DNA from: Pseudocercospora fijiensis CIRAD86
Taxonomy: Eukaryota; Ascomycota; Dothideomycetes; Mycosphaerellales; Mycosphaerellaceae
Reading direction: 5' to 3'
DNA: 64,000 bases
Assembly: GCF_000340215.1 (NCBI RefSeq)
Contig: NW_006921544.1
Location: 960,599-1,024,598, forward strand
Position numbers and translations under genes: made by a program. The notes below the pieces were generated by a model, which saw nothing but the letters and a program-made list of their open reading frames with translations, had not been told where the DNA came from and ran no database searches. Position 1 is the stretch's first letter, and every line of letters starts with the position of its first letter. Below, one piece after another: positions 34,560 to 47,160 of the stretch.

Positions 34560-37390
34560 TATATAACTATATAGTGTTAATCTAGCTAGTGTTTAGTAGA
34601 TACGTAGAAAGTCGGTATATACGGCTTTAGCGGGCGTAGTATATATAACTCTACTACTTTCTACTTCCTATACTAATACGAGAGATTAGCTCGCTCTAGT
34701 AGTGTATCTATATATTAAGAAGCATTAAATAACGTAGTTATAAGGCCTATTAGTTATTATCTAATACTTCCGGTAGCTCCCTATCCTCCTCGAGTAATAG
34801 GTCTAGTACCTAACCTAACCCTATTTCCCTTTCTATCTTATATAGCTACAACTAAGAGCTAAGACCTATAGACTGTCTATATAACGCCTTATTGTCGCTA
34901 TTAGACTCTTCTTTAATAATGTCTTTAGCCGTACGTTGCCTCTATATCTCCTTAGTAAGTAAGGTAAGGTCCTCTAGCCTTATTCCTAATAGAAACAAGG
35001 ACCTATAGCACTACGAGTCTAATAAGTCTTTCTTCTTAGATAGTGCTCGGTTGTCTACTTCTATACTAATTAGCAAGTCGTTATTCTCGAAGAAGGACAA
35101 CTACTAGCTATAGCGACAACTTCTACTAAAAGTAGCTTCTTCTACGCCCTTGTCCCCTATATATAACTAAGCCTAATTGCTATCTTCTAGCAATACTCGT
35201 TAGTCTAATAGCAATATATCTACTAGTCTAAACCTCGCGGCCTTCTTCTAGCGTAGTAGCTTTAAAGGTATAGTAGTAGCGAAGTAAGGATATAGATTAC
35301 TAATAGACTGGTTATTAAAGTTTAAATTAGCTAATTTAAACACTTTTAGTAGAGCCTTGTCTTCTAAGTTGTTAGGCAAATAGCGGCTAGTACTAGCGCT
35401 ATATTTAGCTAGTCTTAACTCGCGCCTCTTAGGTTAGAAGACCGTCTTAATCGTACCTTGCTTATAATAACTAGTAAGCGGTCCGGTCTTATAAATACTA
35501 CCTAGAAGCAATAGTAGAAATAGTTTAAGTAGTAACTATAAGGTACGCTTAAGAAGGGGCTTCTTCTTATCCTTAGTACGGCCTCTTCTAGTTACTATAG
35601 TACTAATTGTCTTCCGCTAGCGCTTATAATAGACCTTCTATTACGTCTTTATCTTTGCCGCTTTGCTATTAACTGGCTTCTAAGCCTTCTTAATAGCTAT
35701 TAACTCGCGGTAAGCTATCCGCGACTAGACCTTATAGGTATAGGCTATTCTAGTCTTCTACTATTTGCCGGTTTTAGCTTTCCGTACCTTGCGTACCTTA
35801 GTAGCTATCTCTATCTCTAAAAGGTCGTAAACGGGTTATACTCTAGTATTAGTATAAAATAGTACCGAAGTCGTTACGCCTTCGAGAAGACCTTATATTA
35901 GTAACTATAGCGGTCTATATCTACTTAATCGCTATTTAAGTACGTTAACCTATCGCTTTATAGTACGGATAGTTAAGGCGAGCTTAAATAGGCTTAGATC
36001 TACTAGAGGTAGCAAATCTAGTAGGTACGAGACCTCGAATAGCTTGCCTGTTTCGTAGGCCTCGTAGAGCCTATCTAGGTCCTATACTAAGAGGTCCGCC
36101 TTCTCGTTAATCTTACGCTCTATATAGGGGACTATATACGTACCGTATTCGTCTTAGAGAAAGTCGAGCGCTCGGTAAGCGCTTATAGGGCTAATTATAG
36201 TCTTCCGGAAGGCTAAGCGAATATTGTCGGTTTTGAAGGTCTTCCGCTAGATAATATTAATAGTATCTATAAACTAAGTTACCCTAAATTCGCCTATACC
36301 GAGCCTAGTATATTGTATTACTACCTGCGGGTAGTAGTACTTATATACCCTAGAATAAGACTATATCTAATAGCTATAAGAAGTATAAGGTATATAGTAG
36401 AAGGGTAAGGATTAGAATCCGGTGTTTCCGAGCGAAGTTAATAAACTTAAAGAACTCGTAGCTTCTAAAGTTATCTATTATTAGAAGGTAAAAGAGGCCT
36501 TTATTAATAGGCCTTATTAACCTCTTAAAATAGTTAATTTAGTAGAAGGCAAATTCGTTGTTTAAATAGCTACTATCTATTATACTAATAAGATAGTATA
36601 CTAGCGACTAGTTAAACTAGTATTTAAGAAGGACCTTGCCTTACACTAGTAGTATTAGCTTAATAAAGGCTCCGTATGCATTTACGGCTTCTACTAAGGT
36701 TATATACTTCCTATTAGTATTAGTTGCCGCCTATAACCGCCTCTTTAGATCTATTATAACTACCTATTTAGTACCTCTAATACTAATTTAGAAACATGTC
36801 TTATCTATATTCTAGTAGTTCTCGAGACTAGTCTTATAGACCTATATTAACTCGTATAGCTTATTAAACTACGAGCCGATAAACTAAGGGCCGTATACTT
36901 CCCTCCTTACTAACTCGATAGGTTTCCTTTTAATCTCTTTAATATTGTACTTCTTTATCTACCTCTTATACTACTTACAACTTAATAGTCCTAGTGTTTT
37001 ACCTTCTAGAAGTAACCGCTTTAATATTAACTCGGCCGTAGCGCGAACAAGTAACGTTAGCAATAATAAGTCTATTAATTCTCGAGATCTATAGTATTCG
37101 ATAAGGGCGATAGATTAGGCTTCGAAGAGGCAAGAATACGACGATTTACGGTCGGTACGGCTCGTATAGCTATTATATTATCGATATAATTATTAATAGA
37201 TATCGTTATAGTAGTATTCGTTATAATATCGTTGTAGGTTAACTAGATAGTAGTATATCTGTTTAAACTCGCGAATAGCTACTATCTAGGTAGCTACTCG
37301 GGTATCTTTCGTAAGGTTTGTAGCCGTAGATTTATAGACGACCTTCTATACGCGTTTCTTCGACTTCCGCTTTCCTAATAGTATTATAAT
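34560..37390 (-). pseudogene. pogo/Fot1-type DDE transposase relic J
   Basis: Minus strand. The N-terminal helix-turn-helix region is at 37,050-37,380. RREVYGPQFIGSQFNKLYELI-like motifs lie at 36,860-36,935. Catalytic Asp 1 is at 36,803-36,805 (NID context, then a VEAVNAYG-type segment), Asp 2 at 36,473-36,475 in LLIIDNFRSYE, and Asp 3 at 36,365-36,367 in LLDIVLFQ. All three are in one frame; the last two are 36 codons apart, as expected for pogo/Fot1 enzymes. An IGEFRVTQFIDTIN-type helix follows near 36,280. A long Lys/Arg- and Leu-rich tail (about 35,400-36,000) and a Glu-rich end can be followed to about 34,800. It lies 5' to 5' with no relation to relic I, which differs clearly in sequence, so two pogo families are present. 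Ends were not defined by inverted repeats. Confidence 0.8.
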
Positions 37391-37615
37391 AGTGTTAAGT
37401 AATTAGATAAAATAGTCTATATATACTATTATAGATAGGTATTAGTTACTAAGGCTATTTTATAGATAGGTATAGACCGCTTACGAAGTAAGCGGCGTAT
37501 AACTCTACTAAGCCGAGGATATTGCGTTATTTAGGCGAGACTTTAGTAATCCGGCCGGCTTCGACATTAGCCGAGAGTTATATAGATATCTTACTAGGAT
37601 TAAGGTTAGCTAGTC

Positions 37616-37671
37616 TATAGTTAAGGTAGAATACCCTACGCTTTATAGTTAAGGTAGAACACCCTGCGCTT
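37616..37671. repeat. 28-bp tandem duplication with one copy RIP-mutated
   Basis: Two adjacent 28-bp copies, 37,616-37,643 and 37,644-37,671. They differ only where the first reads taccctac and the second caccctgc: one CA-to-TA and one TG-to-TA. It is a compact within-window demonstration of the mutation spectrum. Confidence 0.9.
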
Positions 37672-39130
37672 CTTAGCGAATTTGTATTAACCCGATTCCT
37701 ACTTTTCTATATGCCTATATTTACTCTAAACTCGATTCTATAATAGAGGATATATAGTAGGTCGCTAGGATAACTACCTAGTATATAACGCTATACCGAT
37801 ACCTATAATAGAGTTTAACTCGCTAGGATTAGTATAGTTAATTAATATATATCGTATAGGAGCGTTATATCTAGCTAAGCGGTATATTCTAGCCTTAGTA
37901 CCTCGTCGTTATTATATTAAGCACTTTAATTAGCGTACCTTTAAGAAGATAGTAGTAATAGACTAGAACAGAGTAGTAGCGGTTTAAATTCTTTATATAA
38001 TATTAATTTATATAGTTAGTTAAACTTTTTAGGCTCGGGTTCGTTATACTTAGGATATATAAGGTTAGTATACTTATAGACTACGTCTTTCTTTAGGTCC
38101 TACTTATATTTCGGATAACCGTACTTTCTAAAGTCTACTAAATAATAGCGCTTGTTATAGTTCTATAGCTTATAATACATCTTAACGTACTTATCTATAA
38201 AGGCCTTCTTTTATCTTCCTAACTGTTTACTTAACGGTATCTAAGGCTTTCTATATTAAAATAGTCTTTAAAGAGGTCGGTAATACCGTATAACTATTAT
38301 AGCGCCGCTTATCGGGTATTATAAGTTATTATTATTAGAAAACGCGTTACAAAGTCGCTATTCTATCGAGTTAGCGTTGCCGTTCCTTCTATTACTAAAG
38401 CTAATTATAGGTTATACTCGTAGTTAGCTTAAACCTTATATATCCCGGTGTTTCGTAGTTTAAGGTACGATAGCTACTATATATCGCCTAGATTAGGGTC
38501 TCTATTACTATATCTCTTATATAACAGTCCTAATCGTATATTTAGTGAAGTTTCTATATACGGTAGACAAAATAGTTTATCCGCTAAAGGAGTTTTCCTA
38601 CGCTACTAGTTACTAGAGTATTGCTTTAAAGAGGTATTCGGATTGCTTAGAAGATACTAAACACTCTAAACAATATTAAGAATAAGTCGTATACGTCTAT
38701 TTCGGCGAAAATCTTATATACTACTACTCTGTCTTCTACGACGTTATAAACGCTACAAAGTATTCGCTCTTACGGTAGCTACTACGGGTCTACTAGTACA
38801 AGTTGATATTATTATAAGGATAGAAAGACAGGTCTTTAATAGCGTTAAAATACCTACTACTAATAAATAGCGCTATAATTAATCGAATAGAGGCCTTAGT
38901 ATCTCCGGCTATGCTATTATAGAAGAGGATTTAGAGCTTACCTTCTAGTTACGAAGAAGTAGGTACTATTAAAGGCACTATAGATTGTTATAGCGGCTAT
39001 ACTACGGCTAGGTAAGGGTACTACTATTACTGCTACTAATAAGGTTATACTCTAGTAGTTAGTATATCGTATAGCTAATACTTAAATTAGGTACGCTAGC
39101 TTTACTATAGATTCCCGATTAGAAAGACAC
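37672..39130. other. Unassigned, possibly minus-strand coding relic
   Basis: The minus strand at 38,040-38,780 reads as a smooth Arg/Tyr/Gln-rich sequence with a charged Lys-rich end near 38,060-38,200, but no domain is recognised. An inverted pair with any other part of the window was not seen. Confidence 0.3.
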
Positions 39131-40099
39131 TAGGCCTAAGTAGGCAATCTATGCTTAGATTTAGGGGTTATAGCTATTTTCGTACTCTATTCTTATATAT
39201 CTATCGCTATTAGAAATTATAGTATCGATATAAATCGATCTAGTCCTTTAAGTTCTATATAGCTATAGTTGCTATTATAATAATTCTTATAGGGCCTTTT
39301 TATCTAGCTCTTAGTTATTACTCTTCTATTAGGCGCCTTAGTATACTATATATACCCGTATTAGTAGGAGTTCTTTTACTCCTTTATCTAGACATTAATT
39401 TTGTATATCGGTATCTTCTAATAGGAATAGTATCTCTAATATAAATATAGATCTCTCTAGAGAGTTTTTATTCTATAGTTTAGTATCTAATAGATATCTC
39501 GACTATAGTCGTAACTCTAAGAAAGATAGTTATTCCTCCTTCTAGTCTTCTATTAGCTAATAAACTAGTTAGTGCTAGTAAATAGTACGTTTTTATTTAT
39601 ACTATAGAAGCGTATATTCTATAGCCTTTAGAGACGTCTCTCTATAGATATTTTTAGATAATCCTATAGGCAATTATATTTTACTAAAGTTTAGTAAGAT
39701 ATTAACTTAAGACCTACTTACTAATAGTTCTCTTTTCCTATTGCTATATCTTTTAATCTCTAGAGATAGCAGAAACCCTAAACGAATATCCGATTCTCTA
39801 AGGTACTCTTAAATAGGATTTTCCTAGAAAAAATCGGGTTCCTTATTGTTTCTCTATTATAAGGAGTTTTCTAAATAGTATTAGATAATGATATCTCTTT
39901 ACTATACGTAGTACCTATATTGTAAACTATAGGTCTACTACTTTCTTTTTCGTTGTCTATATTATTAATAAATTAGACAATATTATATAAAGTCGGATCG
40001 CTTAGTGTTCTTAGTATAAGCATTCTAAGGTCCTATTATATCCTCTTCCTAAGTATTATTGCATTTTTCGTTATCTATTCTATCGATAGATTAGATAAT
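39131..40099. other. AT-rich 3' flank of Copia fragment F
   Basis: Downstream (on the minus strand) of the Copia RNase H end. Probably the 3' untranslated region and LTR of that copy, but no LTR partner is available for comparison. No gene seen. Confidence 0.4.
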
Positions 40100-40740
40100 A
40101 CTAAATAATAAGACATTAGAGAGCTTAGTTCTTTAGTAATAAGGATTCCTAAGTCCTATTGTATCTACTCTCTAAGCGATTCGGATAAACCGGTTAATAA
40201 GCCTTAAGCAAGTATATCTACTAACTATTCTCTAGTTCGGATATCTCTAAGACCTAAAGATTTCTTAAAAACTTCCTCTCTTATATACTAATATAAAATT
40301 CCTATATCCTAGGTCTAAAAACAATATTTAGGTTTGCTATTTCTATATCCGACCTACTATCTATAGATACTAGATAGTTACCCGTTCTTAGTTCGACTTA
40401 TTTATATATCTTTTAAAAAGATATATAAATAAAAGTATTCTTTTAAGGCAGTAAACTCGGCCTCGTAACTAGATAGGGAAATAGATTTCTATAGCGTACT
40501 ACGCTAACATTTAAGCGCTTTAAGTCCTAAGAAAATATATAACCGAAGATAGAACGCCGAGTAGGACAGTTATCCCCTCTAGTTAGTATCGCTATAACCG
40601 ACTAATAGTAGCTCTAATTATACCTTGTATACTAACGCGGTTTTATAGGCCTTTAGATTATTAAAGCATTTCTAAATCCTATATAATACTTAAAAGTACG
40701 TCTTTTTAGGATTAGAAGGAAACCTATATACTAGGCCTAC
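40100..40740 (-). pseudogene. Copia RNase H and pol C-terminus
   Basis: Minus strand. Seen: the RRSIFGYIF motif near 40,560 (the family usually shows RRSTSGYIF), then a degraded SSxEAEF region (40,440-40,480), and EEVFKKSLGLRDIRTREQLVD followed by ILAQGL near 40,195-40,265, matching the ADIFTKPL end of Ty1/Copia polyproteins. RT should lie immediately upstream, above 40,740, but the 25-bp satellite array begins there instead, so the element is truncated by it. RNase H would have removed the RNA strand during reverse transcription. Stops are RIP-type. Confidence 0.7.
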
Positions 40741-40764
40741 GTTATAGCTTATATTTAAGTAATA

Positions 40765-42790
40765 GTACCTATAGCAATTAGTGCTATCCGAATAGTACTA
40801 TTATACATTATATAGCTATAGATATCTCGATATATATAGTACTACTATAGGTAGTACTATTCGAAATACTTATAGCAGGTATAGTAGTCCGAAACGCCTA
40901 TAACTTACTAAGTATACTCGGAATAGGCTTATAGTAAGTACTGTCTAGAACCCTTATAGTACTAGGTACTATTTAAATTTTAGAACGCTTATAGTACGTA
41001 GTCGTAATCCGTAGTACTTATAGTAAGTAGTTAGTACTATCCAAAACGCTTATACTATCCGGATCGTTAATAGTAAGGCCTATTCGGAACCCTTATAGTA
41101 CTAGGTACTATTCAAATTTTAGAACGCTTATAGCGAGTAGTAATAACTTAAATTCGAAACGCTTATAGTAAGTAGTAAGTAGTACTACCTAAAGTGCTTT
41201 AGTACTTTTTAGAGCCTAAGAACTTAGAGTAAGTATTATCTAGCACGCCTATTACGAGTAGTTTTATTTAGGACATTTATAGTAACTACTTTTAGAAAGC
41301 GGCTATAGTAAGTACTACCTTTAATTCTTATAACGTTTATAGTAAGTGCTATTCGGAACGCTTGTACTAAGTCCTATCCGGAGCGCTTATAGTAAGTACT
41401 ACCTATAACGTCTATAGTAAGTCTAAGCCGGAAAAGGTATAGTAAATCTGAGCTATAACGCCTATAGTATATACTATCCGAAAACCGTAGTAAATCCTAT
41501 CTATAGCGCGTATAGTAAGTACTATACTATCTCTAGGAGCTATAGTAAGACTAATTGAAATGTTTAAAGTAACGCTTACCTATAACGCCTATAGTAAGTC
41601 TAATTTAGAACGCTTATAGTAAGTCTAATATAGAGCGCGTAGAGTAAGTCTAGTCGGAAACGCTTATAGCGAGTACTATTCGGAACGCCTATAGAAAGTC
41701 TTATATAGAACGCGTATAGTAAGTCTTATCTAGGACGCGTATAGTAGGCCCAATCTAAGACGCGTATAGTAAGCTATTTCTAAAACTATTATAGTAATAT
41801 AAATCCGGAACGCGTTATAGGTATTAGGAAGTACTAATAGTAACTGCTTCCGGAATACGCCTATAGCAAGTACTATCCGGAATAGGTACTAGGAAGCACT
41901 ATACGGAAACGCTTATAGAGAGACAGTCCGAAACATCTATAGTAACTACTTCCGGAATACGCCTATAGCAATTACTACCTAGAATATCTAGAGCGAGTAC
42001 TATTCGAAACATCTATAGCAAGTAGTTGTTTCCGACTCGGAACGCCTAGAGCAAGTACTATATATAAGGTGTATACTAAGTCTAATCCGAAACGTCTATA
42101 GCAATTTTAATCTAGATTACCTAGAAGAATTCTAATTTAGAACGCTTATAGTGCTAAGTACTATTTAGAACGCGTATAGTAAGTCTAATCTAGAGCGCTA
42201 ATAGTTAGTACTACTATCTATAGCGCCTATACTAAGTTTTATATAGAACGCGCTATATAGCTATTCTAATTTGAAATGCTAATACTAAGTTGTATCTAGA
42301 ACGCGTATAGCAAGTCTACTTCGGAAGGCTAATAGTAAGTACTATTTAGAACGCGTATAGTAAGTAGTACTATCTAAAGTACCTATAGTAAGTGCTATAT
42401 ACAATACCTATAATAAGTCCTATACTATCTATAGCGAGTAGTACTATCCGGAACGCTTATAGTAAATACTATCTAAAACGCCTTTAGTAAATACTATTCG
42501 AACTACCTATAGCGAGTACCCTATATAGCGCCTACTACGAGTACCCTATAAAACGGCTATAGCTAGTACTCTATAGAATATCTATAGCGAGTAGTATAAT
42601 CTAGATCGCGTAGGATATGCCTTATTTTAAACTCTTAGCACAGTTAGTACTATATAAACCGGAACGCGTAGAGTAAGTCTAATCCGAAACGCTTATACAA
42701 AGTCTTATCTAGAATATATAAAGTAAGTCTAAGTCTAATCGAAAACTAAATACTTAGTATAGGTACTATCGGGAACGCTTATAGCTAAGG
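40765..42790. repeat. 25-bp satellite array, copy 2 (about 2 kb)
   Basis: At least 70 diverged units. Period 25 bp is clear at 41,345-41,470, where five consecutive units are exactly 25 bp. The unit starts CGGAACGC, with a TATAGTAAGTACTA-like core; other stretches vary between 20 and 28 bp. Many units contain GCA and ACA words that escaped RIP, and many differ only by CA/TA or TG/TA. The right part (42,185-42,790) is collinear with the 29-kb array. It abuts a Copia pol fragment on the left and chromovirus C on the right. Confidence 0.93.
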
Positions 42791-43069
42791 TTCGCTTTTC
42801 CGGAGGTGCTATTACTTAACCTGCCTCTACGAGTAGAGCTATAGGCCCTATACTCTCGCCGGTCGCGGCTAGTAGTAGTAACGGAACAGTTACGAGGGCA
42901 GTCGTAGAACTTGCTATTAGTCCTTTAAGGCGAGTACTCCGTCGATGCGGAGCAATAACGGACTCTATTAAGGGCGATTTATTAGAAGGCACTGTTTTAG
43001 TCCGCCGTAGCTAATCTAGCCCTAGTCCTAGTAGCCGTAGTCTACGCGTATACTTATTAAGAATCTAAC

Positions 43070-46000
43070 CCTTAGGAGGAAGGAAGCCGACCGGTTTATA
43101 CTTCGTAGGGTTGTTATAATAGAAGTCTGCGATAGAGGCGGCGGTAGTATCGATAACATTGCTAGCTAGTGCCTAGGTCGCCTAGTCTATACTATACCTA
43201 ACCTATTTCACTTTATACTAGCACTTCGGCTCCTTCTTTCTACTCTTTAGTGCTCTTCCGCGCGGTATACGTATCTTACTATCGAGAACTTCTTTAACCT
43301 TATAATACTCCTCTTCTTCGTTATCTTCGTACGTAACCGTAATAGGCGGCGGTAGCAGAAGGTTCTAGTTCGGTATCAGGTTAGACGCGGCAGGTCGAAG
43401 AAGGTCTATATAGAAGGTATTTACTAAACTAATATAAGCGCTAGCGTCGCTAAAGTCGAGTCTATACGTATTAGCTAGAAGAACTTCTAAGATAGGATAT
43501 AGGCCTGCCTATTTGTTATCGAGCTTCTTAGCGGGTCGCTCTATCTTCTAGTTCTTCGTACTAATATATACTAAATCGCCTACTTCGTATATAGGCGTAG
43601 GCGCTCGGTACGTATTCGTATTGTCGGCGTACGTAGCTTACGCAAGTTGTATATTATCTCGAAGCTATGCTTTTAATTCTTCTATTTTCTTAGTAAAGCG
43701 GTCCGCGCTTGCCGCGTTAATGCGTTACTTAGTAGGCATTATTTTTACGGGCTTAGTAAAGTTAGTAGTAATAGATCTCGGGTTTCTACTAGTCTCTATA
43801 TAAAACGGAGAGACTCTAGTAGTTTCGGAGATATAGTCGTTAAGCGCGAACTTAGCTATTAGAAGCCAATTAACCTAGTTATCCTATATGTAGTTTATAT
43901 AGGTACGTAGGTACTGTTTGGCTGCCTTGTTAGTAATCTCGCTCTAGCTATCGGTCTCTAGGTAATATACTAAAGATATAGTCTAGTCGATACCTAAGAT
44001 CTAGTGCAATCTTCTCTAAAAGGCGGAGATCTGTTGAGATCCTCTATCAGAAGTAGTAGATAGTAGTAAGCTGTAGTAGTAGTAGACGTAACGTGTATAG
44101 ACATATGCGATATACTCGGCTTCTATTAATAGCACTAGGATTAGGTGCTTGCGTTTGCTAAGCCGATCCGTAACTATTAGTATATTCTTATAGACTTGCT
44201 TGTCTATATAGCTTATACTAGGCGGCAATTCAACTACGAAGTCTATTACAATATTATCCTATAACTCGAAGGGCACTAGTAGAGGTCTTAGGAGCCTAGG
44301 GTATTTAGATATATCTAGCTTCGTACGTCTATAGGTGCGACAATTGCGGATAAACTTCCGAACGGATTGTAACATTCTAGGCTAGATATAGTCTCTTGTA
44401 AGTAGGTCTAGAGTCTTTACTCGTCTAGGGTAGCTAGTAGAAGGCGTATTATATATCTGTTAAATAACACGTATACGGACTTTGTTCTCTTTACTAGCGG
44501 GTAAGAATAAGCAGTACTTACCGTAACGGTTCTTTACGTAGATAAGGCCTCCGGCTATCGTTATATCTTAAGGACTAATCTTATGCTTTCGTAGGTACGG
44601 GTATAGTTGTACTTGTTTAAGCTGTACTATAGCCTCTAGCACTTCTAGATCTTCTATATAGAGGGATCTAATTTGTTCGTCTACTAAGGCTTCTTCTACT
44701 TCTTATACTAAAGTCGCTATTATATATAGGACTTTATTAGGACTAAGAATGGTTTGTCTCTAAGCGAGGACACGAGGGTTATTCTTATCGTACGGCAAGT
44801 CTTAAGATCGTCTCGTTAAGGTATCTAGTTTTGTTCCTTATATACCTAGATAGTAGATAACTTTAAAGTTAAACTATAATAGGAATTCCGCCTAGCGAGC
44901 TTAGCGTCTATTTAGTTCTTTTATAGACATAAAGTATTCTAGGTTCTTATAGTCCGAATATACTAAAGTTAGTTTGTCCTCGACAAGATTAGCTTCGGTT
45001 TCTTCTTCTTCTACTTTAGTTGCTATTAACTCGGGCCGCTATTTCTTAAAAGCGCGGACGATCGCTATAAGCTCCTTATCGTAAATGTCGTAATTACACT
45101 TAGCTAGGGACATCTTATATAATAGGAAAGCGACTAGTCGTAAGATGCTATCCGTTCCTCTTTGAGATAGTATAGCTACTATTACGTAATCGGAGGCATT
45201 AGTTTCTAAGATAGTCTCTAGTCTAGGCGTAAAGTAAGCAAGGGTAGGTGCTTCTATAAATGCCTTCTTAAGACCTTTAAATGCTTCCTAATAGCTAGCA
45301 TCCTAACCCTATACTATAGTTAGGTCCTTCGTTCGTATAAGACGGACTAACGGTACTACGATCTTCGAGAAGTTACGAATAAAGCGTCGATAGAAGTTAG
45401 TAAACCCTAGAAATAACTAAATGTCTTTAATATTACGAGGAGTCTGCTATTCCTAGACTGCTTATACCTTCTTAGTATCTATTTTAATACTATCCTTTCC
45501 GATAATAAGACCTAGGTATTTAGTCTTATAAACGTAGAATTCGTACTTGTCGATGTCTAGCTATAGGCCTATAGCGCTTAACTTTTCGAGGACTCGCTAT
45601 ATATACTATATATGTTCTTCGTATATGTCGCTAAAGATAAGTAGGTTATCTAAGTATACTAACACAAATTTATCTAGAAATTCTCTTAGCGAGTCGTTAA
45701 TATATAATTAGAATATGCTAGGAGCATTATATAAACTAAATAGTATAACTATATACTTAAATTGTCCGTATCTCGTAGTAAACGCGGTCTTCTATTTATC
45801 TCCTTACGCGATGCGAATTCGATTAAATACTACGATTATATTAAGTTTCGTAAACCACTTCTTACTAGAGATCTTGTTTATAGTCTCTTGTACTAGTAGG
45901 ATAGGATACCTAGACTTTATAGTAATCTCGTTTAGGGCTCTATAGTCGATATATATACGCAACCTACCTCCTAGTTTCCGGACAATTAGTACTAGAGAGG

Positions 46001-47160
46001 CCGTAGGAGAGTTACTCTTCTAAATGTTGCCTTTCTTAAGTTGTTTATTAACCTACTTCTTAACTCCTTCGTTTTCGCTCGCGGATATATTATAGGGTCT
46101 CTTCTTTAGCGGAAGCTAACCTATACGAATCTTTATCTTATAATCGATACTAGGTCGTATAGGTAGTAGTTTATCGGCAGTATAGCGTAAGAATATATGT
46201 TCCTATCGATAGTATTCGCTTAGTAGGAACTGCTTAGCGTCTTAGTTCTTATCCTTACCTTTTATAAACTTTTCTTTGTCGGCTATAGTTATAGCGTATA
46301 TAGTAATCGATTTGCTAGCTTTTACGTTGTCGACTTGCTTAGCTACTAAAGTATATACGTATATAGCGTATATAAAGGCCGCTTAGTTGCTTTGTATAGG
46401 TCGCGCTATTATAGAATGTACTAGTAGAGAGTAGGCCGTAAACGGGTCTACTAGTGTCTTAGAAGCGTAGGTCTCGGAAGGGTTAATATAAATCGCATCG
46501 ATAATCGCGCCCTTCTAACGCGTATATATACTAAAAGCTCTTAGTCTAACCTCTTTAATATCCGTATCGGGCTCAATTCCGACTAGGATAGGTTCTAGCT
46601 TTCGCTAATCTCCGATAAGGCTCTTCGGTAGTGCCTTTCGTTTTATAGGTACTATAAGACCTACTAACGATCGCTTGCCTTTAAAATGCTCGTTATATCT
46701 CGGATCCCGAAGGACGACTTTGCCTTCGTCGTATAGTTTAGTTAGTTAGTACTTGTTATACTAGGCTCTTCCTAGTATAATATCGTAGTCGATGTCGGCA
46801 ATAAAGCATCGTATCTTTTCCTTATGTCCGCCGATATCGAGTTCGAACTCTATTATATCGGTAATTAGGAACGATAAAGTACTACTATTAGCTAGTCTAA
46901 CTACTATTAGGTGTTTTAGTTTAATATATAGGAGATTATTAGAGCGCGTATATTAGGTGTTAACGTATTCTATCGTTAATCTATTGCCTAAATATAGTTC
47001 TGCTTCTATACTATTAACCTTTCCCTATATTACTATATAGTCTCCTATATCGGGGAGTTCTAACGGATTAGGTTCGGTCGTAGAAAGTACTTTTGCAGAT
47101 AATGCTAACAATCTTATAGATATCGTTTCCCCCTCGTATCTACTACTTATTACGCTTAAG
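43070..47160 (-). pseudogene. Pol of chromovirus C
   Basis: Minus strand. The protease C-terminal part is at about 46,720-46,900 (IDYDIILGRAQYN). RT spans 45,430-46,130: VRKLGGRLRIYIDYRALNE, KTAFTTRYGQFKY, and the catalytic box at 45,645-45,656 reading YLDN (second Asp to Asn, RIP-type). RNase H follows (45,000-45,290, ending VYSDYKNLEYF near 44,950). In the integrase, a zinc-binding region near 44,330-44,380 (CRTYRRTK) precedes catalytic Asp 44,241-44,243, Asp 44,046-44,048 (TSDRGSQ) and Glu 43,938-43,940, the last two 36 codons apart. A stop-free stretch of 70 codons at 44,016-44,228 lies in this core. A chromodomain near 43,170-43,320 keeps VKEVLDSKI, YKVKQVRY and WAT/WE-type landmarks. 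Catalytic triad intact but riddled with RIP stops. Confidence 0.87.

Noticed and set aside
45715..45945. Plus-strand 76-codon open frame
   Set aside because: Lies opposite the RT core of chromovirus C; motifs are all on the minus strand. The plus-strand frame at 43,621-43,803 is rejected for the same reason (integrase C-terminal region opposite).
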